A stretch of 43,714 bases of DNA, taken from the NCBI GenBank assembly GCA_050747525.1, contig JBOGOC010000087.1, forward strand, positions 1 through 43,714, written 5' to 3'. The position numbers and the translations under genes were made by a program. Each line of letters begins with the position of its first letter. Within the stretch, counting starts at the first letter, position 1. Below are positions 1-8,113 of this stretch, in pieces. The notes beneath the pieces are model-generated. The model saw only the letters and a program-made list of their open reading frames with translations. It did no database searches and was not told the DNA's origin. The DNA is from JBOGOC01 sp050747525. GTDB lineage: Bacteria > Acidobacteriota > Polarisedimenticolia > JACPZX01 > DASXTC01.

Positions 1-17
1 GGCGTATGCGGGAGTGA

Positions 18-43
18 GGCGTCGTGGCCAACGCCACGACGCC
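18..43. terminator. Perfect 11-bp inverted repeat, possible terminator
   Basis: Arms GGCGTCGTGGC (18-28) and its exact complement (33-43) enclose a 4-nt loop CAAC. The hairpin lies about 54 bp beyond the stop of the minus-strand permease gene, where a terminator would be expected. Neither side has a T-run, so a classical Rho-independent terminator is not shown; it could also stabilise a 3' end. If transcription does stop here, the adaptor-permease-permease operon ends without an ATPase gene. Confidence 0.4.
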
Positions 44-96
44 GAACGTTCTCGGAGACCACTCCCCGCCGTCGGCCGCCCGCGAGAAAAAGCGGC

Positions 97-1332
97 CTAC
101 CCGACGGTGGCGGCGCTTTCGCGCAGGGCGGCCAGGGGCATGGTGGAGGCGGCACGCAGGGCGGGGATGAGGCCGGCCAGGATGGCCACGCCCCCCAGGA
201 CGCAGGCGGCGGACACGATGATCCCGGGCGACAGGGTGGGGGGGGCGAAGCCTTCGGGGAGGGACAGGCCGGCGATGAAGCGGCAGAGGCCCACGCCGGA
301 GAGCACACCGGCCACACCCCCGGTGACGGAGATCAGCAGCGACTCGGCGAAGAACTGGAGGAAGATGTCGCGGCGGCGCGCGCCCACCGCGCGGCGGACG
401 CCGATCTCGTTGACGCGCTGGCGCACGGACACGAGCATGATGTTGACCACGCCCACGCCCCCCACGCTCAGCGTGACGGCGCCTACGATCCCCAGCAGCA
501 GCTTGATCGACTGGAAGAGGTTGGTGATGTTCTGGAAGCTCTCCACCGTGTCCCACACGTGCAGCGCATCCTTGTCGTCCGGATCGAAGCCGTGCTTCCG
601 CCCCAGGATGGTGCGCACCTCGCGGATGGCCGCCTCGTGCTGGTCGGCGCTCACGGGCTGGAAGACGAAGTTGTTGAGGAACGGGCGGGCCAGGATGGCC
701 CGCGCCGTGGTGAACGGGATGAACCCCTTCTTGTTGTCGCGCCCGCTGTAGGCCGAGGACTGGTTCTTCATCTCCATCTCGCCCACCACCGTGAACTCCA
801 CGCCGCGCACCCGGATGCGCTCGCCCAGCGCGATACGCTCCGAGAAGAGGTTCTGCCCGATCTCGCCCCCGATGACCACCACGCGGCGCGCTTCGTCCAC
901 GTCGGCCTGGGTGATGAAGCGGCCCCGCTTGAGCACCATGCTGCGGATGGTGCCGTAGTCGGGGAGCACGCCGTGCACCTCGCCCGAGAAGGATCGCGAG
1001 CCGAGCTGGTAGTTCACGCCCCAGTTGATCAGCTCGGGGCTGATCCGCTTCACCAGGCGGGCGGTCTCCTTGAGCATGGCCGTATCCGCCTCGGTGAGCG
1101 CGATCCATTCTCCGGCGCGGCGTCCACCCGCCTGATTGCCGGTCTGCCCGGGCCAGACCACCACCATGTCCACGCCGAAGGCCTGGAATCGCCCCTGCTG
1201 GGACGCCTGGAATCCGCGGCCGAGCCCCGACAGCACCACGAACGATGCGATCCCCCAGAGGATCCCGAACAAGGTGAGCCCGCTGCGCAGCCAGTTGCGC
1301 CTCAGGTCTCCGACGGCATCACGGAGGATCAC
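97..1332 (-). CDS. MacB-type ABC transporter permease (no ATPase domain)
   Basis: The 411-residue protein has the MacB/FtsX permease layout: a first membrane helix at about residues 18-40, a large extracytoplasmic MacB_PCD domain, then an FtsX domain with three helices near the C-terminus. The FtsX coupling region reads VNEIGVRRAVGARRRDI. There is no P-loop, so a separate ATPase must power it. Such permeases work with a periplasmic adaptor to move substrates (peptides, macrolides, lipoproteins) out of the inner membrane; the substrate here is unknown. The GTG start at 1332 follows a GAGGGAG Shine-Dalgarno. It lies 10 bp after the next permease gene and is last in the minus-strand run propeller-adaptor-permease-permease. 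Confidence 0.9.
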   Translation of the reverse strand: MILRDAVGDLRRNWLRSGLTLFGILWGIASFVVLSGLGRGFQASQQGRFQAFGVDMVVVWPGQTGNQAGGRRAGEWIALTEADTAMLKETARLVKRISPELINWGVNYQLGSRSFSGEVHGVLPDYGTIRSMVLKRGRFITQADVDEARRVVVIGGEIGQNLFSERIALGERIRVRGVEFTVVGEMEMKNQSSAYSGRDNKKGFIPFTTARAILARPFLNNFVFQPVSADQHEAAIREVRTILGRKHGFDPDDKDALHVWDTVESFQNITNLFQSIKLLLGIVGAVTLSVGGVGVVNIMLVSVRQRVNEIGVRRAVGARRRDIFLQFFAESLLISVTGGVAGVLSGVGLCRFIAGLSLPEGFAPPTLSPGIIVSAACVLGGVAILAGLIPALRAASTMPLAALRESAATVG

Positions 1333-1342
1333 GTGTGCTCCC

Positions 1343-2572
1343 TCACTCGTAGCGCAGGGCGGTGACCGGGTCGAGCCTCGACGCCCTGACGGCGGGATAG
1401 ATGGCCGAGCCGATGGCCACGCCGGCCAGCACCAGGGTGGCAGCGGCCAGGGCCTTCATCGAGATGACGGGGGGATTGAAGCCGTCGGGCATGGGAACGG
1501 AGGTCATCAGCACGCACAGTCCCCATCCCAGAAGGATCCCGCCGGCCCCGCTCAGCCCGCACAGGATCATCGCCTCGGCCAGGAACTGGGACAGGACCGA
1601 CCGGCGCGTGGCCCCCAGGGCCTTGCGCAGGCCGATCTCGCGCACCCGCTCGCTGAGGGCCACCAGCATGATGTTCATGACCCCCAGCCCGCCGATGGCC
1701 AGCGTCACGGCGCCGATGGCTCCCATCAGGATCTGGATGGCGGCGAACAGCGTGGCGGCGTCCGCGGCGTTCTTCACCGTGTCCCAGCACGGCATCACCT
1801 GCGGATCGTCGGGATTGAATCCCATGGCGCCGCCCAGCGTCTCCTTCACCGCGCGCTTGGTCTCCTCGTAGCGGGTGATGCGGGCGGGCTGCACCACCAG
1901 GTTCTCGATCCAGCGGATTCCGAGCGTGCCCCGGGCCACCGTCCAGGGGACCAGCACCATCTCGTTGTCGGGGCCGTAGTACATGGAGTTCTGCTTCTTG
2001 GTGGGCATCACGCCCACCACCCGGAAGGGGGTCCCCTGAAGGGTGATGGTCTGGTGCAGCGCCGAGCGCCCTCCGAACAGGCGGCGCTTCACTTCGGCTC
2101 CCAGCACCGCCACAAGGCGCTCTTCCTCGACGTCGCGCTCGTTGAGGAAGCGCCCTTCCTCCACGGTGAGGGATCGGATCTCGGCGAACTCGGGGGCCAC
2201 GCCGTGGACGCGCGCCTTGGTGGACTGGTCCAGGTGCGACAGCTGGCCTCCCCACAGGACCGTCTCGGGGCTGAGGCTGCGGATCTCGGGGTTGCGGGCC
2301 AGCGCCGGCAGCTCGTCGTAGCGCAGCTTGATGGGACGACCCGCCCGGGCCACCCCGCTGGCAATGCTGGTGCGGCCCCCCCAGAAGATCATCAGGTCGC
2401 GGCCCAGGGTCTCCATGCTCTTCTTCGACCCTTCGGCGAAGCCGCCCACCAGAGCCACCAGGAAGACCACGGAGGCGATCCCCCAGGCGATGCCGAACAT
2501 GGTGAGGGCTGACCGCAGCCGGTTCTGCCTCAGGTCGGCCAGGCTCTGGAAGAAGGCGTCACGCAGGTCCAT
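1343..2572 (-). CDS. MacB-type ABC transporter permease (no ATPase domain)
   Basis: This 409-residue paralogue of the neighbouring permease starts with a helix near residues 18-40 (motif LRSALTMFGIAWGIASVVF), continues with a MacB_PCD periplasmic domain, and ends with three FtsX helices carrying the loop VREIGLRKALGATRRSV. No nucleotide-binding domain is present. The ATG at 2572 lies only 6 nt after the adaptor stop codon and has no clear Shine-Dalgarno, which suggests translational coupling. The two permeases probably form a heterodimer served by the upstream adaptor and an ATPase encoded elsewhere. Confidence 0.9.
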   Translation of the reverse strand: MDLRDAFFQSLADLRQNRLRSALTMFGIAWGIASVVFLVALVGGFAEGSKKSMETLGRDLMIFWGGRTSIASGVARAGRPIKLRYDELPALARNPEIRSLSPETVLWGGQLSHLDQSTKARVHGVAPEFAEIRSLTVEEGRFLNERDVEEERLVAVLGAEVKRRLFGGRSALHQTITLQGTPFRVVGVMPTKKQNSMYYGPDNEMVLVPWTVARGTLGIRWIENLVVQPARITRYEETKRAVKETLGGAMGFNPDDPQVMPCWDTVKNAADAATLFAAIQILMGAIGAVTLAIGGLGVMNIMLVALSERVREIGLRKALGATRRSVLSQFLAEAMILCGLSGAGGILLGWGLCVLMTSVPMPDGFNPPVISMKALAAATLVLAGVAIGSAIYPAVRASRLDPVTALRYE

Positions 2573-2578
2573 GCCGCA

Positions 2579-3727
2579 CTACCGCGTCACGACGAGGTCT
2601 TTTTCCTTCAGCCCCTCGACGATCTCCGTCTTCACGCCGTTGCTGATGCCGGTCTTCACGGGCACCTTCTTCTTGCCCGTGGGGTCGGCGGGATCGGGCA
2701 CCTCCACCGACGTGGACGAGGCATCGCCGTAGATGATGGAGGCTTCCGGAACGACCAGCGTGGCCGGATGCTCCTCCAGGATGATCTCCGCGTTGGCCGT
2801 CATGCCGGTCCGCAGCTTGCGGGTGTCGTTGGCGATCACCACCTCCACCTCGAAGGATGTGATGTTGTCCTGCTCCTTCCCCAGGGGCGAGATGCGGCTC
2901 ACCTTGCCCTGGAAGGTCTCGTCGCGGAAGGAGTCCACGCCGATGCGTGCCTGCATCCCGACGCTGATCTTCCCCACGTCGCTCTCGGGGATCTTTCCCT
3001 TCACGTGCATCCGGCTGGTGTCGGCGATGGTCATGATCTGCGTGCCGCCCGACGCCGCCGAGATGACCGAGGCCACGGCGTTCCCGACCTCCACGTCACG
3101 TCCCAGCACGATCCCCTCGACGGGGGAGACGATGCGCGAGTTGCGCAGCTCCTCGTCGGCCCGGTCCAGCTCTGCCTGGGCCCGTATGACCTGGGCCTTG
3201 GCCACCGCGAGGCGCGAGCGGGCGGCCTGGTAGCGGCTCGAGGCGAGGCGGAGGTTCTTCTCGGATGTGTCCATGTCGGCGTTGGAGATGAGCTGCTTGT
3301 CGAACAGCTCCTTAGAACGCTGCAGGTCCTTACGCGCGTACTCGAATTCGGTCGGCTCGGCCTCGATCTCCGCCTTCTCCAGCTCGGCGCGGGAGGCGTC
3401 GAAGGAGCCGCGCGCTTCGCGCACACGGGCCTCCAGGATCGACTTGTCCAGCTCGGCCACCACCTGGCCGATCTCCACGCTGTCGGAGACGTCCACCAGG
3501 AGCTTCTCCACCACGCCGCTGGCGCGCGACTTCAGCTCCACCTTGGTGAGTGGCTCGATCTTGCCCGTGGCCAGGACCACCTTGGCCAGGTCTTCGCGCG
3601 CCACGGCGGTGGTCTTGAGGCCGGCGGCAGGGCCGGGCTCGTCGCCGGAAAAGACCATGTAGGCGCCCACGCACCCTCCGACCAGGGTGATCGCGCCCAA
3701 GGTGCGGACGACGGTGGTTTTTTTCAT
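2579..3727 (-). CDS. HlyD/MacA-family periplasmic adaptor
   Basis: The 382-residue protein has an N-terminal signal or anchor helix (about residues 8-27), then the first half of a lipoyl/barrel-sandwich domain (VELKSRASGVVEKLLVDVSD), an alpha-helical coiled-coil hairpin (about 95-200), the second lipoyl half (IVSPVEGIVLGRDVEVGNAV) and beta-barrel domains. This order is typical of MacA/RND adaptors that link an inner-membrane transporter to an outer-membrane channel. The start has a strong GGAGGGG Shine-Dalgarno 7 nt upstream. It is the first gene of the adaptor-permease-permease set and has its own 99-bp upstream gap; a TATACA -10-like hexamer (minus strand, 3765-3770) lies there, but no convincing -35 was found. 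Confidence 0.92.
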   Translation of the reverse strand: MKKTTVVRTLGAITLVGGCVGAYMVFSGDEPGPAAGLKTTAVAREDLAKVVLATGKIEPLTKVELKSRASGVVEKLLVDVSDSVEIGQVVAELDKSILEARVREARGSFDASRAELEKAEIEAEPTEFEYARKDLQRSKELFDKQLISNADMDTSEKNLRLASSRYQAARSRLAVAKAQVIRAQAELDRADEELRNSRIVSPVEGIVLGRDVEVGNAVASVISAASGGTQIMTIADTSRMHVKGKIPESDVGKISVGMQARIGVDSFRDETFQGKVSRISPLGKEQDNITSFEVEVVIANDTRKLRTGMTANAEIILEEHPATLVVPEASIIYGDASSTSVEVPDPADPTGKKKVPVKTGISNGVKTEIVEGLKEKDLVVTR

Positions 3728-3826
3728 GACGGGCCCCTCCGGATGAGACTTCCCCCTCGATGCCTGTATAACGTGAAACGCCCCCGACGGTTACTGGGAC
3801 GCACGGGTTATACGGGAATCTGGAGG

Positions 3827-5116
3827 CTACTTATCCTTGAGCCCGTAGGCGTGGATCTGGTCCTGCTCGCGCAGCAGGAGCACGCCGTTGGCGATCACCG
3901 GGTGGGACCAGCTCTCCCGCTTCACCTCGGGGATGGTGAAGGAGCCGCGCTCCTGGTAGGCGGTGGGGTTGGCCTCCGCCAGGACCATCAATCCGTTCTG
4001 GTAGCGCAGGTAGAGGCGGCCATCGGCCCAGGCCACGGCCGCGGAGCCCTTCCCCGCGTTCTGGGCCGGCCCCCACAGCACTTTGCCAGATTCCATCTCC
4101 ACGGCGATGGGGTTGCCGCGGTTGTGGCCATGCCCCGCGTAGATCACGCCTTTGTCGAGCACCATGTTGCCGTGGTGGTTCTGGAACACATTGGAGGGGA
4201 GGAAGTACTTCTCGCTCGCCTTGACCCCGTCTCCGCCTCCGGCCAGCTGCAGCAGGGCCGCGCCGGTCTGATAGCCGGTGGAGACGAACACCGAGTCTCC
4301 GTTGACGATCGGGGTGGGGATGTTGGCCACGTCGTTCGCCACCTTGTTGTAGCTCCACAACAGCCGCCCGCTCTGCGCGTCGACCCCCACCACGCCGCGC
4401 CCCACGAGCTGGACGTACTGGCGCACTCCGCCCGCCGTGGAGATCACGGACGAGGCGTACCCGGGGCCGTCCTTGCCCTTGTCTCCAGGGACGCCGCCCC
4501 GCGCGCGCCAGGTCTCCTTGCCGGTGGCGGAATCCAGCGCGACCATCAGGGCATCGCTTCCGCCGGGGGTGACCACCACGCGTCCGGCATCCACCAGGGG
4601 CGACTCGCTGTACATCCAGTGCGGCCTGTCCCCCGAGAAGTCGGCCTTGAGGTCCCGGCGCCAGATCTCCTTCCCGTCTTCCGGGTTGAGGCAGACCAGG
4701 ATGCCCGAGGTCCCCAGCGCGTACAGCTTGCCGCCGGCCAGTGTGGGGGTGGAACGCGGCCCGGGGTACTGATCTTCATGGACGGGACCCAGCTTCGTCT
4801 TCCAGAGGATGGCCCCATCCGCCTCCTTGGCGGCGATGACGTACTGGCCATCGCCCAGATCGCCCAGCGTGAAGATCCTGCCTCCCGTGACGGCGAGACT
4901 GGAGTAGCCGGCGCCGAACCCGGGCGCCGACCAGAGCCGGCGGGGACCTCCCTCGGGCCAGCTTCCCAGGAGGCCGGTCTCGGCCGAGCGGCCGTCCCGG
5001 TTCTGTCCCCTCCACTGCGACCAGTCGTCCGCGGATACGGTGGAAGCGAAGGCGAAGGTGAGCGATAGGGCAAGTGCGAAGCCGGACAGGACGCGGAGGC
5101 GACGAGTCGGGGTCAT
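3827..5116 (-). CDS. Secreted PQQ-type beta-propeller protein
   Basis: The 429-residue protein has a Sec signal peptide (positive MTPTRRLR, hydrophobic stretch, cleavage near VSADD) followed by repeated propeller blades with tryptophan-docking-like motifs such as GKEIWRRDL, GKETWRARG, GRLLWSYNK and GKVLWGPAQ. The N-terminal WSQWRGQNRDG motif is common in periplasmic quinoprotein-like propellers of Acidobacteria and Planctomycetes. Catalytic PQQ or metal ligands of true alcohol dehydrogenases were not identified, so an enzymatic role is not claimed. It lies upstream of the adaptor-permease operon in the same direction. A related propeller lipoprotein closes the second adaptor-permease-permease operon at 31173-32624. 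Confidence 0.85.
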   Translation of the reverse strand: MTPTRRLRVLSGFALALSLTFAFASTVSADDWSQWRGQNRDGRSAETGLLGSWPEGGPRRLWSAPGFGAGYSSLAVTGGRIFTLGDLGDGQYVIAAKEADGAILWKTKLGPVHEDQYPGPRSTPTLAGGKLYALGTSGILVCLNPEDGKEIWRRDLKADFSGDRPHWMYSESPLVDAGRVVVTPGGSDALMVALDSATGKETWRARGGVPGDKGKDGPGYASSVISTAGGVRQYVQLVGRGVVGVDAQSGRLLWSYNKVANDVANIPTPIVNGDSVFVSTGYQTGAALLQLAGGGDGVKASEKYFLPSNVFQNHHGNMVLDKGVIYAGHGHNRGNPIAVEMESGKVLWGPAQNAGKGSAAVAWADGRLYLRYQNGLMVLAEANPTAYQERGSFTIPEVKRESWSHPVIANGVLLLREQDQIHAYGLKDK

Positions 5117-5191
5117 GCGATCTCCGTCAACACGGAATGGGTCATCGGCCGGATGGGACCTGGAGCCTGGAGCCGCGATTATACACTCCGG

Positions 5192-5200
5192 TGGTACGAT
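5192..5200 (+). promoter_or_regulatory. Extended -10 element for the GH113-like gene
   Basis: TGGTACGAT matches the extended -10 form TGnTANNNT. It lies about 24 bp before the GTG start, leaving a short leader that contains the GGAGG ribosome-binding site. No good -35 hexamer lies 17 bp upstream. The same TGGTANNNT word recurs upstream of several other plus-strand genes in the window. Confidence 0.4.
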
Positions 5201-5223
5201 GAGCCCGGCGTGGAGGGGCCGTC

Positions 5224-6321
5224 GTGCCGTCCATCAGGGAAGCGAGAGTCGGGCTGGCCGTGGCGCTGCTGGCATCCATCGCTGCGGCGGCCGCGGACCA
5301 ATCACCTCCGAAACAACGCGGTGTGAGCTGGGTGGGCGGCCGCCAGGCCGTCTCGGCGCGGGATTTCGACCGGCTGGTGGGGAACGGCGTCCAGTGGATC
5401 GCTCAGAACCCGTTCGGCTGGGTGCGCGCCCTGGACTCGCCCGAGATCCTGCTGCGTCCCGACTCGGGATGGTGGGGAGAGACCGACGCCGGCCTGGCCA
5501 GGACCACGGCCCTGGCGCGCGAGCGTGGGATCCGGACCCTGCTGCGCCCGCATCTGTTTCTCGCCGGGCCGTCGGGGCACGGAGGCTGGGTCGGCGACAT
5601 CGCCATGCGCAACGAGGAGGACTGGGCTCGCTGGTTCCACAGCTACCGCCAGTTCATCCTCCACTACGCCCGGCTCGCGAAGCGCGAGAGGATCGATCTC
5701 CTCTGCGTGGGGGCCGAGCTGAAGTCGACCACGCGCGGACACGAGGCCGCGTGGCGCCGCCTCATCGGCGAGGTGAGGGCCGTCTACCCGGGCCCGCTCA
5801 CCTACGCGGCCAACTGGGATCGCGAGTTCGAGGAGATCCCTTTCTGGGACGCGCTCGACTACGTCGGGATCCAGGCCTACTTCCCGCTCGCGCAGGCGGA
5901 GCGGCCCTCGCTCGAGGTGCTGAAGGACGGATGGCGACCTCACCTGGCCGCCATCGAGCGCGTGGCACGCCGCGCCGGAAAGCCGGTGATCTTCACCGAG
6001 ATCGGCTACCGCAGCATGCCGGACACGGCCATCCGGCCGTGGGAATGGGGTGAGCCGCGCTCTCCGGAGGCGGCCACGGTCGACGGATTGAAGGCGCAGG
6101 CCGACGCCTACGAGGCCTTCTTCCAGATGGTCTGGAAAGCGGACTGGCTGGCGGGTGCCTATTTCTGGAAATGGTATCCGGGTCTCGAGCTGCGCGACGT
6201 CCCTCCGGGCCGGGAATTCTCGCCCCAGAACAAGCCCGCCGAACGGGTCATGGCGACGTGGTTCGGCGGCCGCCCTCCGGAGGGCCGGTCCGGCCCGGAC
6301 CAGCTCACGCCGCGGCCGTAA
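5224..6321 (+). CDS. Secreted GH113-like glycoside hydrolase
   Basis: This 365-residue protein has a signal peptide of about 22 residues ending in an alanine-rich stretch, then a TIM-barrel of the glycoside hydrolase 113/clan GH-A type. The probable acid/base glutamate is E165 in CVGAELKST after strand 4, and the probable nucleophile is E259 in FTEIGYRS at the end of strand 7. Aromatic residues (WKADWLAGAYFWKWYP) near the C-terminus fit a sugar-binding cleft. Characterised GH113 members are beta-mannanases, but substrate cannot be read from sequence. The GTG start is preceded by GGAGG. The gene stands alone, and its 3' end overlaps the convergent map gene by 17 bp. Confidence 0.75.
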   Translation: MPSIREARVGLAVALLASIAAAAADQSPPKQRGVSWVGGRQAVSARDFDRLVGNGVQWIAQNPFGWVRALDSPEILLRPDSGWWGETDAGLARTTALARERGIRTLLRPHLFLAGPSGHGGWVGDIAMRNEEDWARWFHSYRQFILHYARLAKRERIDLLCVGAELKSTTRGHEAAWRRLIGEVRAVYPGPLTYAANWDREFEEIPFWDALDYVGIQAYFPLAQAERPSLEVLKDGWRPHLAAIERVARRAGKPVIFTEIGYRSMPDTAIRPWEWGEPRSPEAATVDGLKAQADAYEAFFQMVWKADWLAGAYFWKWYPGLELRDVPPGREFSPQNKPAERVMATWFGGRPPEGRSGPDQLTPRP

Positions 6322-7057
6322 CCACCACGGGGTCGTCCTCGGTCACCACGATGGTGTGCTCGAAGTGCGCGGCGGCCGTTCCGTCCGACGTGAGGATGGT
6401 CCAACCGTCGCCGGCGGGACGGCACGCGCCCGAGCCGACGGTCAGGAGCGGCTCGATGGCGATCACCAGGCCGCGCGTGAGCGGGGCCCCCGCGGACGGA
6501 TCGAAGTGGTTCGGGACCACCGGCTCCTCGTGGATGGTGCGGCCCGTCCCATGCCCGGTCAGGTCGCGGACCACGGCCAGGCCGTGGCGGCGCGCCTCAT
6601 CCTCCACCGCGCGTCCGATGGCGTGGATGGGGGCGCCCGCGCGCGCCACGGCCACGGAGAGGGCGGCGTAGAGAGCCCGGCGCGTCCCTTCCATCAGGCG
6701 CGCGCGCTGCGGGCCGAGGGCGCCGACTCCCACGGTGATGGCGGCGTCGGCCACGTAGCCGTCCTTCTCGACGGTGACGTCCATCTTCACCAGGTCACCG
6801 TCGGCCAGCCGCCGGCCCGTCGGGATCCCGTGCACGATCTCGTCGTTCACGCTGAGGCACACTTCGGCGGGAAAGCCGTACACGGCCATCGGAGCGGAGC
6901 GCGCCCTCTCGCGGCGCATCACCGCCGCGCCGATCTCGTTCAACTGCGCGGTGGACACGCCGGGCCGCACCTGACGCCGCATGGCCCGCAGGCAGGCGCG
7001 CACCACGCGGCCGGCTTCCTTGAGTCCTTCGAGATCCTTCCGGTTTCCAATGGACAC
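6305..7057 (-). CDS. map: Type I methionine aminopeptidase
   Basis: The 250-residue cytosolic dimetal peptidase removes the initiator methionine from new proteins. It has the short type I layout without a zinc-finger extension. The metal ligands and active-site residues are visible: VHGIP histidine, the two aspartates in KMDVTVEKDGYVADA, TGHGTG histidine, the AIEPLL glutamate and the final FEHTIVV glutamate. Translation starts at a GTG with an AAGGAGG Shine-Dalgarno 6 nt upstream. It is not in the usual rpsM/adk/secY ribosomal operon here, so this may be a second map copy. Confidence 0.95.
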   Translation of the reverse strand: MSIGNRKDLEGLKEAGRVVRACLRAMRRQVRPGVSTAQLNEIGAAVMRRERARSAPMAVYGFPAEVCLSVNDEIVHGIPTGRRLADGDLVKMDVTVEKDGYVADAAITVGVGALGPQRARLMEGTRRALYAALSVAVARAGAPIHAIGRAVEDEARRHGLAVVRDLTGHGTGRTIHEEPVVPNHFDPSAGAPLTRGLVIAIEPLLTVGSGACRPAGDGWTILTSDGTAAAHFEHTIVVTEDDPVVVTAAA

Positions 7058-7143
7058 GGGGAGCCTCCTTTCAACAGTGCCGGCAGGAACGTATCATGCG
7101 CATTCCTGTCGGATGAACCGGGATATTCATGGAGGAGACGTGG

Positions 7144-7656
7144 ATGAAGATCAGGATTGCCGGCCTGCTCGCCGTGGCCGCCCTGGGGGCCGCATCCGGC
7201 GGGGGTACGTCCGCCGGTGTGTCCGACCTCACCGCACGGCGCGGGACCTTTCAGGCGCAGTGGAACGTGTCGGGGACGGTGCACGTCATGGAATTCGTCG
7301 AGGGCGCGATGGTCGCCGCTGGGCATCTGGAAGGAAACATCCTCGTGGAGGTCGACAAGGGGCCGTTCAATGACTTCCGCACGGAATGCGTGGTCTTCTC
7401 CGAGGAGCAGAAGCACGGCGTCGGAAGGTGCGTGTGGGAGGGCCCCCTGGGAGACCTCGCCTACGTGGAGCTCAAATCGAGCGGCATGAGCGCCTTCGGT
7501 GCCGTGCAGGGGCGCTTTGTCGGCGGGACGGGGAAGCTCGAGGGGCTGAAGGGGAGCTTCTCGTTCGAGTGGAACTACTCGTTGTCGGGGGACAAGGATG
7601 CCACTCTGAACGGATACTCGATCCAGATGATGGGAAACTACGACCTGCCCGACTAG
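7144..7656 (+). CDS. Secreted protein of unknown function
   Basis: A 170-residue protein with a Sec signal peptide (MKIRIAGLLAVAALGAASGG). The mature part is predicted to be mostly beta-strand, with glycine-rich turns (GAVQGRFVGGTGKLEGLKG, FSFEWNYSL) resembling small beta-barrel proteins such as allene oxide cyclase-like or DUF3224-like folds; this resemblance is only by eye. Two cysteines (TECVVF and GRCVWEG) could form a disulphide. The start at 7144 is chosen because GGAGGAG lies 6 nt before it and a signal peptide follows. It is a single gene, convergent with csp. Confidence 0.7.
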   Translation: MKIRIAGLLAVAALGAASGGGTSAGVSDLTARRGTFQAQWNVSGTVHVMEFVEGAMVAAGHLEGNILVEVDKGPFNDFRTECVVFSEEQKHGVGRCVWEGPLGDLAYVELKSSGMSAFGAVQGRFVGGTGKLEGLKGSFSFEWNYSLSGDKDATLNGYSIQMMGNYDLPD

Positions 7657-7666
7657 GGGGATATGG

Positions 7667-7701
7667 GCCAGCGGCCCTCGATCACCTCGAAGACCGCTGG
7701 C
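7667..7701. terminator. Inverted repeat between convergent genes
   Basis: GCCAGCGG (7667-7674) is exactly complementary to CCGCTGGC (7694-7701), with a 19-nt spacer. It lies in the 57-bp gap between the convergent secreted-protein and cold-shock genes, the place for a bidirectional terminator. No T-run follows on either strand, so the call is tentative. Confidence 0.35.
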
Positions 7702-7713
7702 TGAGGGACGGCG

Positions 7714-7917
7714 TCAGATCGCGCGAACGCGTTCCGCGGCGGGGCCCTTCTGGCCCTGGACGATGTCGAACTCGACCTTCTGTCCCTCGGCCAGGCTCTT
7801 GAACCCGGTGCCCATGATGGCGCTGTGATGGACGAACACATCCTTCGCCTGACCATCCACGGTGATGAACCCGAATCCCTTCGCGTCGTTGAACCACTTC
7901 ACGGTGCCAGTTGCCAT
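7714..7917 (-). CDS. Cold-shock domain protein (CspA family)
   Basis: A 67-residue single-domain RNA/ssDNA-binding protein. It begins MATGTVKWFNDAKGFGFI, with RNP1 (KGFGFI) and RNP2 (VFVHH), and ends PAAERVRAI. Such proteins act as RNA chaperones and can be cold-induced or constitutive. The ATG at 7917 is chosen over an in-frame GTG four codons upstream because all family members begin at this position, and AAGAAGGTG lies about 9 nt before it. A strong sigma-70-type promoter at 8070-8098 gives a leader of about 145 nt, as in regulated cold-shock mRNAs. Confidence 0.95.
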   Translation of the reverse strand: MATGTVKWFNDAKGFGFITVDGQAKDVFVHHSAIMGTGFKSLAEGQKVEFDIVQGQKGPAAERVRAI

Positions 7918-8069
7918 GTGCTGCTTCACCTTCTTGGTGATGGGGCCTGATTGCCCTTGCTGCCTCTCACAGACGTGAGGACGGTCAGCCCTACTACTGC
8001 TACGTTTGCATCTGCGCTCGTGAGTGATTCACCGGCGGGGATGGAAACTGCAGGTGGTAAGTACCTTGA

Positions 8070-8098
8070 AACATACACGAGACGAACACCTCAGTCAA
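8070..8098 (-). promoter_or_regulatory. Sigma-70-type promoter of the cold-shock gene
   Basis: On the minus strand TTGACT (8093-8098) is followed after exactly 17 bp by TATGTT (8070-8075). This is among the best -35/-10 pairs in the window. Transcription would start near 8063, so the region down to 7918 would be an untranslated leader of about 145 nt, long enough for cold-responsive RNA structure. Confidence 0.65.
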
Positions 8099-8113
8099 GC
8101 CTGCCCCCGGGCG

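Noticed and set aside
2768..5068. Long open frame on the plus strand over the adaptor and propeller genes
   Set aside because: It is antisense to two well-recognised genes and its translation is low-complexity His/Gly/Arg-rich, as expected of a GC-rich shadow frame.
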